64,000 bases of DNA from the NCBI RefSeq assembly GCF_937616625.2, contig NC_065570.1, positions 3,110,001 through 3,174,000 on the forward strand, given 5' to 3'. The notes beneath the pieces are model-generated. The model saw nothing but the letters and a program-made list of their open reading frames with translations, was not told the DNA's origin and did not search any database. Each line of letters starts with the position of its first letter. The first letter of the stretch is position 1. Shown piece by piece: positions 1 to 10,559 of this stretch. A program made the translations under genes and the position numbers. Source of the stretch: Mercurialis annua (taxonomy: Eukaryota > Streptophyta > Magnoliopsida > Malpighiales > Euphorbiaceae).

Positions 1-1147
1 GAACCCATTTAAAGTGGAGAGTTCTATTTAATTAACTTTATCATGACAACAAAAGTGGAAAGAGAAAAAAAAAAGACAAAAAGAAAATGTTTAGCATGAA
101 GCTTGGCTTTAGTACATAAGTTTATTTTTAAGTTTAATCATCAGAATATTCTATTTTTTTGAATTTTTTATTTATGGTCAAACCGTTAAAACTATTTAAT
201 TTTAGCTTAGTTTTTAATTTTTAATTTTATTTTTACCCATTTATTTTTATTTGAACGGGAAAACAAATTAAAATACACCCTTTATATTTGAAATTTTCGA
301 TGGTAAAGGACAATATAACAATTTGAAACAATAAGAAGGGCATATTTGATTATTTTTTCCGCTCTAATTTTGTCAAATGACTACAATTGAAACGGAAAAT
401 CAAAAGATAAGGTAAAATTGACAATAAAATTTAAACCATAAAGGAAAAAAGTTAAAAGAAGTCGGGGTTTTTTTATAGCTAAACTTTTTTTTATAACTTT
501 GAGCAATAATTAGTTCAGTTTAAATATTGGTTGACTAGTAAATTTTATATTTTATTTTTATTAAGAAAATTTGTAAAGTTTCTTGGATCATCAATTATTC
601 GCTTGAAATGATAGCTAACCAGATATTTTAAAATTTAATGGCTGATTTTACCAAATCAAGCCAAGCAATGAAGTGATATATAATTGGGATGAAGTTGTTT
701 GTCAGCATATTATTCATATTATTCTTGTATGCTTTTTTTGAACATACTTTTCATGCATCACTTGAATAGTAACTATTTCCTCAAAACGGAGTTGGTGAAA
801 GCTAAAGATAACGTTCAATAATGAGTTAATGCGACATAATAATATGATACTATAAAGTACAATTATATAGAATTTGATTAATTTACTTCAGAATACACCC
901 TTTAAATATACATGCTAACCCCAGCAAACAGCATAAGATATTTTTTGCGTTTTCCTCATCAATGACATAACCAACAGTTGATAGATACAACATGAAGATT
1001 CATCACTCAGAGGGCATATAAGAAATCAGTTATTTGCAATTTCTACATAACCTCATAACGAGCATGATTCATTTGATACCTCTCAATTGTTTGTTTAGCT
1101 AAGTTGTGAAATTTCAGTGTTTGTTCTTCATGTGGAATATTTCCATG
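1..1147. other. AT-rich intergenic DNA, no gene seen
   Basis: I see no reading frame, RNA gene or clear terminal repeat in this stretch. It is AT-rich with homopolymer runs. It ends at the TAA target duplication of the Harbinger element that follows. Confidence 0.6.
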
Positions 1148-1500
1148 TAAGAGCATCTCTAATAGCCTCTTTAAATGGCTAAAACTCTGTATTATAAAGA
1201 GAATTGTTATAAAATGTTAATTCAATAGACTCTTTATTTTTTAAAATAAAAATAAAGAGTCATTTTGGCTCTCTACATGTAGAGAGCCAAACCAACTCTC
1301 TATCTATTAAAATCACGTGTATTTATCATTTATCACATCTCCTTCCACTCTGTCCTTATTTTTAGGAAGAAAAAAACTTCCAGTATCTTGCTACTTCCAA
1401 ACGTACGTGCTGTGAACGATATTTATGTTTCAAGATTTCTTTTTACTTCAGCTTCTTTTCTTCTATTGACCTGAATTGATAAGCTGATATAGATAAAAAC

Positions 1501-2505
1501 ATGGATACCAATTCTGAATTTCCAACTCAACATTCAAACTCCGATGATGTTGAAATTTTTACCCGTAATTCAGAATTTAGTTTTTCTAATCCATCTGAAA
1601 CTAATTCAAAAAGATCACGCAGCAGCAATTTTACAGTAGCAGAGGATCTTCATATTGTGTCATCATGGCTTAATATTAGCATAGATGCTTTGCAAGGAAA
1701 TGAGCAAAAACACAGAACATATTGGACTCGAGTGTGGGAGTATTTTCATAAATACAAAATTTTTGAATCCGAGCGTACACAGATTTCTTTGATGAATCGT
1801 TGGTCAACAATTCAATTAGCTACAAATAAATTTTGTGGATGCTATGCTCAAATCGAATCAAGAAATCAAAGTGGAATAAATGAACAAGATAAGGTGCGTA
1901 TTACTTTATAATTTGAATATAGTTTTGGTTTTATATTGTTAATTTATTGTTTCTTTCAGATTGCTAATGCGAAAATTCTGTATCAAGATATTAGCAAAGG
2001 TAAATTTCAGTTTGAACATTGTTGGAATATATTGAGGTTTCAGCCAAAGTGGTTGGAAGATTGTGAAAAGAAAAAACCAATGAAGAAAAAAGATAAGATC
2101 CATGATAATACTTATGCTGCTGGGTTTAATTTAGGAGATGATAATACCACAAGTACGAATTTTGTTGATTTGGAGAGACCTCCAGGAAGGAAAGCTGAAA
2201 AAGAAAAAAAGAAAAGAAAGCAAAAAGAGATGGAAAATGAGTCGTCAGATTCATACGTGAATATTCTGCAAGAAATGAGAGAGGAAAAGAAGCAATTCAA
2301 TGAAAAAAAATTGAATTTATTTGAAAAGGTTTATGTTCAAGGGCAAGAGAGACTTGCTTATGAGCAAGAAAAGTTGCGATTAGAACAACTGAAAGAGGAT
2401 GAAAGGATAATGGCAATCGACACCGCAGGAATGCCTGAATTGCTTGCAAATTTTTATGTTCGATGTCAAACCGAGATTGTTGAAAGAAAATTGAGAAATT
2501 ACTGA
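1501..2505 (+). CDS. Harbinger ORF1, Myb/SANT-like DNA-binding protein
   Basis: Two exons, 1501-1893 and 1960-2505, join in phase 0 across a 66-bp intron (donor AAG/GTGCGT, acceptor TTTCAG/ATT) and give about 312 residues. The N-terminal third has a Myb/SANT-like trihelix segment from roughly residue 43 (NFTVAEDLHIVSSWLN), with tryptophans spaced as in the family. The second exon continues with FEHCWNILRFQPKW, the hallmark of plant proteins annotated as glutathione S-transferase T3-like or NAM-associated, which are mostly Harbinger ORF1 products. The C-terminal half is lysine- and glutamate-rich and looks like a coiled coil. In known Harbinger systems this protein binds element ends and helps bring the transposase to the nucleus. 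It is transcribed toward the transposase gene of the same element. The start is the first ATG of the open frame, and no other host role is suggested. Confidence 0.85.
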
Positions 2506-4680
2506 AACTCCAGTTTTTGTAGTGACTGCATTTGTTTTATTAATTAGTTTTATCAGTTATGTTCAAGATCAAGTGATAGATTTCTTATTTGTAATGTAAA
2601 CGTGTGAGAATCTGAATTGGATTTATTTTCAATATATGCAATTAGTTTTATCGATTTCTAGCTTTTATGATGGTTTAAAAGGTGTATTTACTGAAGTTTT
2701 ATCGATTTCTTAATATTGTGATGGTTTATAGATTGTTTACTTATGTTTTATTGATTTCTTGCTCTTGTGATGATTTTCAGGCTGTGTTTACTTCAGTTTT
2801 AATACAAAAATATAGCTTTAAGAAGTCTATAGATTGAATGTACAACTTTCTGAGACAAAAATGAGTACAACAGACAGAAGAAGATGAATGGAATTTGAAA
2901 CCAGAAGAACTGTTGATAATTTTGCAGCAATAACTGTAATTTCAATCAAAAAATATAAATGTATGCACAATTTATCAGTGAATCAAAAACTTATTGATTA
3001 CTAAGCATGTATAATGATATTCTTGCTTTTTAACACAATTCATATTGATTTTTAATCTCAGCCTTAACAAATAGCTACTTCAAAAAGGAAATGGTGTGGT
3101 TTAATTTGTTTGAGCCCTGTCAACTTCTGTAGTTTATATTGTCTTGCTTAGTCAATATTGCGGGTCTGCATATTTTTGGTGCATGTTCAAGATTGATAGA
3201 CATAGAGAGTGTTCTATGTGAAAACATAAATTGAAGAACATTCATTATATGTATCATGTTGGTTTGGTCAAATGATCTAAGTGAATGGTTAGCTTGAGCT
3301 TTACCGGCTCTTTAATTAGAAATTATATATTGGTTTAATAGACATAGCTTGAGCCACGATTTTTATCTCTGCTGGTTCAATACTTCATGTTAGACAATAA
3401 TGTTTAGTTCGAGGTTATATTTCAACTTTACACCAAACATATACCATTAACTGCTGCAAATTAAGAGAGCCAGAATTGATTTATTCAGTAAAAAATGATC
3501 TTATATGACCACTTGGTTATCAAAAGGAAACTATAATCAAGCATTTGAAGAAAAAAAACACATTTAAATAGTCATGGTAATCATAGTCGGAACCATCTTC
3601 ATATGTCTGATCTCCATCAACATAATCCTTTCTTTCTGGAAAACTACAGCCCTGATAAGAGTCGTCGTCTGCACAATACCATAAAAGAGTACTCCAGTAT
3701 GTGTCCTGCAAATTGCAAACAACACAACATAAGTATTTCAGCAAAACTCAGCTCAATACGTTACCACAACAAAGACAGGAAAAAAAATCATCCAATAAAC
3801 AAGAAAGCAGAAAATATTACATACCAAGCAATTCTAACAAACTAAAAACTTTCCGGCTAAGTTTTGAGGTGTCCGGTTTAACCATGTAAACTGAGGCCCT
3901 TGATAACCCAAATCATGTAATCTCAAGTTATTAATAATGCTCTAAGAACTCTAAATGATGGAAATGGACATAAGGCAAACCTCATTCTTTCTCCAAATGA
4001 TCTATAATTTTATTAAAGTCACTATACAATGCATAGGTAGGAAGTAGTACAGATTGTAGCTGACTAAGATAATGAACTGATACTCCCTAATCGCCATATT
4101 AACATTTTGATGATAGAAAAACATATCAAACTTCACACTAACAAAATAATAAGACAATGTAATACAACAAATAAACATGATATCTGTACAAATAAAGAGA
4201 CCACATATAAGAATGCAACACAAAGATGTCTCAAAGAAAAAGAAGTGGTCTGACAATTAAAGAGAGTATTACTATTTTAAGAAACAAGAGAGCAGGTATA
4301 AATGCAAATACACCCAAAATAAAACTGAGCTACAAAAAGTTCAGAAACTTCATCACCTAAGAGGAAAAATAAAAAAACTCACTTCATTTTCATGATAGTC
4401 AACAGATACATTTTAGATTGGGCGTATTTTTCCAAGTGACCTAAGTAAGCCAGCTACATAAAGTTTAAAAACTACATTTTATAACAAAAAAATTAACTCT
4501 CTGTTTTATTTCCAGTATAGTCTAAAAACAGTAATCAAACTTGATGATACGTCAAATTTCAAACTTAACTAAAATTAAAATTAATAACATTAGAAATATT
4601 TACTTAATCATAAAATAAAGATTTTCAATATGCTAACTTACAAGTCGCATGCCCAGAATAATATCCAGAAACGTTGATGT

Positions 4681-5961
4681 TTAGGTACGACTTCCATGTG
4701 TTCTCCATATATGCTCTATTAGATCTTGTTGTAGTTGAAGGTGAGTATCTCTGTCCCTAATCCGACGATGACATTGAATAAACTCCAAAAGCTCTGCTGA
4801 ACGCTCTTGGGAGACCGATATATCAGGATTGACATCAAATGAATCATAATTATAATCTAAATTTTTAACATGTCTTTCATCTTCAACAATCATATTATGT
4901 AATATAATACAAGCTTTCATAATATTTTTAAGAGTTTCACGATGCCAAAAACGTGCTGGTCCACGAACGATGGAAAACCGTGCTTGCAACACTCCAAATG
5001 CTCGTTCAACATCTTTTCTTGCCGACTCTTGAGCTGTAGCAAATTGTTTGTGCTTATTAGATTGTGGCATTGGAATTGTTTTCACAAACGTTGACCATGA
5101 AGGATATATACCATCAGCAAGATAGTATCCCATTGTATATTCATGACCATTGATCGAATAGTTAACCGGGGGGGCTCGTCCTTCAGCAAGTTCCGTAAAT
5201 AAGAAGGATCGCTCCAAAACATTAATGTCATTATGCGATCCTGGTAGTCCAAAAAATGCATGCCATATCCAAAGATCATATGAAGCGATAGCTTCAAGAA
5301 CTAACGTCGGTTCACGAACATGACCAACATACATCCCTTTCCAAGCAACTGGACAATTTTTCCATTTCCAATGCATACAATCAATACTTCCTAACATTCC
5401 AGGAAATCCACGACTATCCCCTTCTTTTAACAATCTATCAGTATCAACTTTTGTAGGAGATCTCATGTATTTTTCTGAAAAAATAGAAACTATTGCCTCA
5501 ACAAATTTTTTGAGACTTTCAATTGCAGTGCTTTCACCAATTCTGACATATTCATCGATATAATCAGCTGCAACTCCATACGCAAGCATCCTTAATGCAG
5601 CGGTAATTTTTTGGAGAGAAGACAACCCCAATAAACCAGCAGCATTTCTTTTTTGAACAAAATATGAGTCAGAAGATTCAACGGCTGATTGTATACGAAT
5701 AAAAAGAGATCGACTCATTCGAAATCTCCTACGAAATGCACTTGGGGAATACACAGGATTTTCTCCAAAATAATCATGATAAAGCTTAAAATGGCCATGT
5801 ATTCTATTACGCCATATATAAGTACGACTGTAAATTGACCTATGATACAACGTCCTCCTTTTTTTATTGAGTGACTCTCCTATAGTAGATACTATCAATT
5901 CTAAATCATCATCAGAATCAGAATCATCAAGACAAAAATTAATTAAACTTGTAGAGGGCAT
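4681..5961 (-). CDS. Harbinger DDE transposase (HARBI1/ALP1-like nuclease)
   Basis: A single uninterrupted exon encodes 426 residues, the usual length for plant PIF/Harbinger transposases. The family core is easy to see: GSIDCMHWKWKNCPVAWKG carries the first catalytic aspartate (D194), GLPGSHNDINVLERS the second (D245), and DVERAFGVLQARFSI the catalytic glutamate (E319). LADGIYPSW between them is also conserved. The N-terminus is acidic (DDSDSDDD), followed by a basic patch (KKRR). The enzyme would cut and join DNA at the ends of the surrounding element. Three nucleotides after the stop codon the transcript runs into a region with a perfect GTAAGT donor near 4640, so a 3' UTR intron is possible. 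Domesticated relatives such as ALP1 exist, but the intact ends and catalytic triad here favour a transposon gene. Confidence 0.93.
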   Translation of the reverse strand: MPSTSLINFCLDDSDSDDDLELIVSTIGESLNKKRRTLYHRSIYSRTYIWRNRIHGHFKLYHDYFGENPVYSPSAFRRRFRMSRSLFIRIQSAVESSDSYFVQKRNAAGLLGLSSLQKITAALRMLAYGVAADYIDEYVRIGESTAIESLKKFVEAIVSIFSEKYMRSPTKVDTDRLLKEGDSRGFPGMLGSIDCMHWKWKNCPVAWKGMYVGHVREPTLVLEAIASYDLWIWHAFFGLPGSHNDINVLERSFLFTELAEGRAPPVNYSINGHEYTMGYYLADGIYPSWSTFVKTIPMPQSNKHKQFATAQESARKDVERAFGVLQARFSIVRGPARFWHRETLKNIMKACIILHNMIVEDERHVKNLDYNYDSFDVNPDISVSQERSAELLEFIQCHRRIRDRDTHLQLQQDLIEHIWRTHGSRT

Positions 5962-6367
5962 GTTGTTATAGAAAGAAAGTGAAACTCACTTAGCACAAAA
6001 AAATCGGAAGACCAACTGCAGATAGAGATTTATGGCATGATACTAAAGGATGCTGATGCGTGTTTCCTCCACCACAAACTTTCTTGCTACTTTTAATCAC
6101 AAGATGTTTAATTTAATTCTAATTTTTGTTATATTTGTGCAGGTTCAGTTATGGAACAAGAAACTAGAAGTGAAGGCATCGTGAAAATGAGAGGGAAAGT
6201 GAAAATAGTAAAGATAAAAATAGAGGGAAAGTGAAATAATAAAAAATAAAATGAATTTAAAGAGCCTATTGAATTTACTTTAATTTTGAACTCTTTATTA
6301 TTAAAGATTCTCTCTATTTGTGTAAAGATGCTCTCCAATTTTAAAGATGCTATTGGAGATGCTCTAA

Positions 6368-7157
6368 TATCTGTATTTCGTATTTTTTTCCTTTTGAGAA
6401 TGTATTGTACGTTTTGTGTTCAAAAAAAAATATCCAAACTGCCAACTGCCACTGATTTATGCGAGTTTGTCAATATCAAGATCCTATCTAACTTGGTACT
6501 TTAGCGGTTTTAATTCGGAGGAATAATGTAAGAGGAGAATAAAAGTTTGTTTTGTTCCCCTTTTTTGGTATTTAATCTAGTGTACGAGCAGGGCCACTAG
6601 GCTGTCATGCCAAATCTGAGGTGACATGGAGAGATTGGGGAGGTTTGGGTACATTCCCGGCCACCAATGTGGTGGCATTAGCCCCATAGGTGGGTTGAAC
6701 TGCCGGCGTTTCAAACCAATCCTATGAGTAGAGAGATAGGTATGTAAACCTAAACCTAACGCGGAAAATTACTCCAATGAGCTGGTTGGCCTTACAACAC
6801 ATAATTCATCTGAATGCTCAAACTATTTCTCAATGAACCTTAATCTCGGAAAATTAGAGGTCCGAGTAATAATTGAAGAAATCACGCACAAAACTTCAAA
6901 CGGATGAATTCATCCCGCTCTGACAACACCATCATTCAAGTTCTTGCAGTTCGTATATCAATTAACAACACAAATAAAGCCAATAGAAAAATACCTGCAT
7001 CATAGTATTAGAACTAAGGAAATCAAATATATAACACTTCTTTGACAATGTTATGACCCTCCACACTAACCAGATCATCGCAACGCATCGAGTCGTTAGT
7101 GGCCTGAAGGAAGCAGAAACTGAGGTTGTCACCGGAGAAGATGTTGATCGTCACATT
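6368..7157. other. Intergenic region between Harbinger and VIP5
   Basis: This stretch contains the presumed VIP5 3' UTR on its right side. On its left is a patch of higher GC (about 6580-6770) with words such as GGTGGCATTAGCCCC that look like an old repeat. I could not match that patch to a SINE by promoter boxes, and I see no supported gene. Confidence 0.5.
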
Positions 7158-9122
7158 TCACAAAAGTCCTCTTCTCCTCTTGTAGTCACTAACTGTCAAA
7201 GTGAGGACATGCCTCTTCCCGTCATTTTCAGAGACGCTGCATCCAATAGTTGATTCTATCCGTTGTTTTCTTGCCATGAATCCTGCCTGAGCTCCCTGTG
7301 CTCCACCAAACTTTAAAAGTGAAGTCAACGAGATCGGAAGCTCAAAATTATGTAGTGTATTTGTGACGGTGCCTTGGTCCACGGGAGCAGCTGTATCAAC
7401 CAACTTCCCTGCATCAGCTGCTGCTTCCAAAGCAGCTGCTGTAGCAGCCATGCCTGACACCGTCCCATTTGCATTTACGATAACAGTTGTCCCGTTGGCT
7501 ACACTATTTGTCGTCACAGTCGGATCTCCACGAGGAAGCTTTGATCCATAGTAATTTTTTGACCGAGTCCATCTCCTTGAAAATGGGTCATAACCGTCCT
7601 CACCGGCTTTCAGACCTGTTTTCACTGGTTTCAATTCTGACGCATTTCTGAAATTCTCAACTCTGTTCTTCTTATTCATTTCCGCTAATCTAATAGCTTT
7701 TGTACTATTCTTCTGGGATTGCCGAGATGCCTCCAGTTCCTGAAATCTAGATTTGATCCTCTCCACCTCTGCCTCATCTTGCCTACTTTGTGCTACATCC
7801 ATTTCTCTTCTCAACCTGTCCTTTTCAGCCGCAATATTTAGTGGCCTCGTAGACGCAGATTTCTTTTCCTGCAACATCTGCTTCACAGTGGCTGCTGAAT
7901 AAACGAATGTATTCGACTTTCTTATGGCCTCCTTCTTTTCGAGAATATCCTGTTTGGTTGGCATCCGGCCATTAGTACGCTCCACCTCCCTGACCCACTG
8001 CTTGTACTCATCCTCTGTCGGTCCGGAGTCTGAAATCATAGCCATCTGCCACCTGGCAGCGGAGCTTTCATTGCCCCAAATAACGTTCAGATACTTGTAT
8101 GTTGTTTTGTTTTCCAGTCTGTAAGGTCGGTCAGGGTCTGCTGCATCAACATTTCGAACCATGCAGAGCCGGTAGATTGGCCCGGACTTTGACCTCCCAA
8201 TCCCAACTCTCACAAAGCAACCGACAATCAACTCTTCAAACCATGGTTCCATAAACCACTTAGCAAGTTTTGATCTACGTATAGTAATTTGCTTTAAATC
8301 ATCGTATGTTGGACCCTTAGACCCAGGCTCTCCATCATCATCACTATCTGCCATACCACCATCGCCTGTTGACCCTTCATCTTCACTATGGGACCTGCTC
8401 TCGCTCTCACTACTAGAGCTACTCAAGCTTGCAGACGTAAAACGTTTTTGCTTGACTGGTGAGAAGCCTCGGCCTTTAGAAGTTCCTCTAGATGCGTCCC
8501 TCAACTTACGGTGAGCCTCAGGGTCCTGCTGCTTTAAACGCCGGGCTTTCAATTCATTTAGAGCATCATCTTTCGCAGCTGCCCTGTCAGCAGATCTAGC
8601 TGAAGTGCGCACACCACGGGATGACGCAAGAGGTGGAGTCTCTTTCCTTGAACGAGTCGTCCTCTCACTATCCCGTTTGGACCGAATTCTCTCAGTCAAA
8701 TTCTTATCTCCCTTTTTATCTGCCCGTTCAGATAAGATCATCTCCCTTTCAAGTTCACTCATCTGAGCAAGCTTCCTCCGATCATCATCATTTTTATATA
8801 AATCCTCCCCAACATCTAATCCGTCACTGCTATCACCCTCACGATCAGAACCCCCATCATCATAATCACCCTCATCCTGACTACCCTGATCATCATCTTT
8901 CTCAGCAGCATCCAGTCTCTTCTTCAGAGGAATTTGAGAACCCGACGGCTTCCTGCTTGGATAGCCGCGGTCATCATCCGAATCATCATCTCTAGAGTCA
9001 CTTCCACCATCCGAATACGAACCCTCCCGTCGCCGCCTCGACGGAGGAATCGAATTCCTATTCCTTCCAGATGTCCCAGTTCTTCCAGCCGCCTCTAGTA
9101 ACAAATTTTCCAAGTCCGCCAT
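7158..9122 (-). CDS. VIP5: RTF1/VIP5, Paf1-complex subunit with Plus3 domain
   Basis: A single exon encodes 654 residues, close to the length of plant VIP5. It opens with MADLENLLLEAAGRTG, the conserved plant start, followed by serine/aspartate-rich acidic low-complexity sequence and charged helices (about residues 60-220). The Plus3 domain covers roughly residues 273-410 (YDDLKQITIRRSKLAKWF to NTFVYSAATVKQML) and binds phosphorylated Spt5 and single-stranded nucleic acid in known homologues. A coiled-coil segment follows (about 420-475), and the protein ends in a basic tail, YKRRRGLL. RTF1 works in the nucleus with the Paf1 complex during RNA polymerase II elongation; it promotes histone H2B ubiquitination and H3K4 methylation, and in Arabidopsis it is needed for FLC expression and flowering time. 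The gene diverges from the epoxide hydrolase pair. All parts of the family are present and I see nothing broken. Confidence 0.95.
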   Translation of the reverse strand: MADLENLLLEAAGRTGTSGRNRNSIPPSRRRREGSYSDGGSDSRDDDSDDDRGYPSRKPSGSQIPLKKRLDAAEKDDDQGSQDEGDYDDGGSDREGDSSDGLDVGEDLYKNDDDRRKLAQMSELEREMILSERADKKGDKNLTERIRSKRDSERTTRSRKETPPLASSRGVRTSARSADRAAAKDDALNELKARRLKQQDPEAHRKLRDASRGTSKGRGFSPVKQKRFTSASLSSSSSESESRSHSEDEGSTGDGGMADSDDDGEPGSKGPTYDDLKQITIRRSKLAKWFMEPWFEELIVGCFVRVGIGRSKSGPIYRLCMVRNVDAADPDRPYRLENKTTYKYLNVIWGNESSAARWQMAMISDSGPTEDEYKQWVREVERTNGRMPTKQDILEKKEAIRKSNTFVYSAATVKQMLQEKKSASTRPLNIAAEKDRLRREMDVAQSRQDEAEVERIKSRFQELEASRQSQKNSTKAIRLAEMNKKNRVENFRNASELKPVKTGLKAGEDGYDPFSRRWTRSKNYYGSKLPRGDPTVTTNSVANGTTVIVNANGTVSGMAATAAALEAAADAGKLVDTAAPVDQGTVTNTLHNFELPISLTSLLKFGGAQGAQAGFMARKQRIESTIGCSVSENDGKRHVLTLTVSDYKRRRGLL

Positions 9123-9131
9123 AATTCACAG

Positions 9132-9332
9132 CTGCCAATTGTACAACTCCAGTTTCTAAATAAACAATTTCACTAAATTAAGCTACCAAGAAGCTCAAAC
9201 AAAAAAATTCACTAAATCAAATGTTGAATTCAACCTAAATATATAATCTGTAGCTAAATAAATTAAAACCTAATTCGAAAACTACTAGCAAAAGATTAAA
9301 CGACATAAATTAAAAGCAATGAGATTAATTAC
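9132..9332 (-). other. Probable 5' UTR intron of VIP5
   Basis: Upstream of the VIP5 start, on the minus strand, a donor (TTTG/GTAATT at 9332) and an acceptor (TTGGCAG ending at 9132) lie nine bases short of the ATG. A 5' leader exon of about 70-90 bases would then begin near 9400-9420. This rests on splice-site appearance only. Confidence 0.45.
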
Positions 9333-10511
9333 CAAACTGCAGCTTTTAAATTTAGAAATTTCCCAAATTCGTGGCAGCTAGGGTTGAGTTTTAAGTGTAT
9401 AAGCAGAGACTTTCCGGCGATTGCCTTTTCTGCAGATCTTGCCGGTTTTTTTAATGTTGAAGGATAATCTGAACAGGTGGGTATTTATTGGTGGGCTCTA
9501 TTTCGCGTTTTTATGCATTGATTGTGTTGGCCCATTTGTGTTAGTGGGCTATGTAGGCCCATTAACCCGTCTGCATTGGATTGTTCATCTTCGTCTTCTT
9601 CTGCAATTTGTTGGTTTAAAGCCCAAAATGGACTGTAAATCGTTAGCTTCGAAAAGCAAAATACTCCATCAACTTTTGATTTTGGGCTTTGGCCCTTGTT
9701 GAATGATTTTTTTTAAAAATATTTTCTGTTAAAAGATAGTATAACATTTTTTTTATTTGACTAAAATCTCATTTTAATTATTTAATATTTAAAGTTGAAA
9801 TAATATTAGTATATGATAACTGTTGTAGTAATTTTTCCATAAAATAACAAATTATTATAATAAATATTGACCTCTCAAATATTTGTTAAAGAAAATAATA
9901 TGAACATTGAAATAGAGTTGTTGTTTTTCTAAAAATTTAATCTAATTTTTCAATTTTCAAAATTAAATTTTAATTTATAAATAATTATTATAATTAGATG
10001 CTCATTAGATAGCTGATTCATTATTGATTCTTTTATACTCCATTTAATAAAGTGGTAATTTTTTGAAATATATGTTTCGATAACTTATATACACTTTTAC
10101 CTGTTAAGTTTTGATTTTTTTTTAATTTTTAGAATTTAATTTATAATTTTTTTGTAATTTTTTTAGATATTGAAGGCTAATTTTGTAATTTTGTCTATTT
10201 CCTTTATATTTATGGAATAGTTATAGGTAGATAGGAGAAAAAGGAAACTAATAAATTGGCCTTCCATTATTGACGCTTACAGCCAACTCTGTCTCTGTGA
10301 AGGATAATGTGAGAGCCGGCCTTGAATTGGAATTGAGAATTCTCCGTCTTACTAACAAAAAATCAATTTAATAGTCTTGAAATGTCAGCAAAAGAAATTG
10401 ACCAAACTAGTAATTTATTCAAAACAATTATCTTAATTTATTCCAAATTTATTTCTAACAAAAAAAAAAGTTCATTAATTAGCTGCATATTCTCCTCATT
10501 ACTGCTAAGTC
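9333..10511. other. Divergent intergenic region between VIP5 and epoxide hydrolase 1
   Basis: The VIP5 leader exon occupies the left edge. The rest is AT-rich with long T and A runs and should hold both promoters. An open frame at 9421-9702 has no recognisable domain and lies over the likely VIP5 promoter, so I do not call it a gene. Confidence 0.5.
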
Positions 10512-10517
10512 TATAAA
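10512..10517 (+). promoter_or_regulatory. Candidate TATA box of epoxide hydrolase 1
   Basis: TATAAA lies 48 bases before the start codon. Initiation about 30 bases downstream would leave a leader of under 20 bases. The match is good, but AT-rich DNA produces such hits easily. Confidence 0.35.
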
Positions 10518-10559
10518 ATTCAGTCACAGAGCTTTCTCAACAAGCAGAAACCTTAAAAG

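Larger units (their letters stand above)
1151..6364. mobile_element. Full-length PIF/Harbinger DNA transposon
   Basis: The element is bounded by terminal inverted repeats that begin GAGCATCTCYAATAG and match at 23 of 25 positions (1151-1175 against 6340-6364 reversed). Each end is flanked by the trinucleotide TAA (1148-1150 and 6365-6367), the target duplication expected of this superfamily. It spans 5,214 bp and carries the two genes typical of an autonomous member: a Myb/SANT-like protein on the plus strand and a DDE transposase on the minus strand, facing each other. Neither is interrupted by a stop or frameshift. About 2.2 kb of non-coding DNA (2506-4680) lies between them. A partial extra copy of the terminal motif sits inside the right end near 6326-6345. 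The intact frames, near-identical ends and exact target duplication suggest recent insertion; activity is inferred, not shown. Confidence 0.95.

Noticed and set aside
3603..3889. Plus-strand frames inside the Harbinger
   Set aside because: They are antisense to the acidic exon-like frame and low in complexity.
6580..6770. Possible tRNA-derived SINE
   Set aside because: I could not find convincing A and B boxes or a flanking duplication.
8621..8995. Plus-strand 124-codon frame
   Set aside because: It is exactly antisense to the VIP5 coding region and its H/S/P-rich composition is the mirror of VIP5's acidic repeats.
9421..9702. Plus-strand 93-codon frame upstream of VIP5
   Set aside because: No recognisable domain; it overlaps the likely VIP5 promoter on the other strand.
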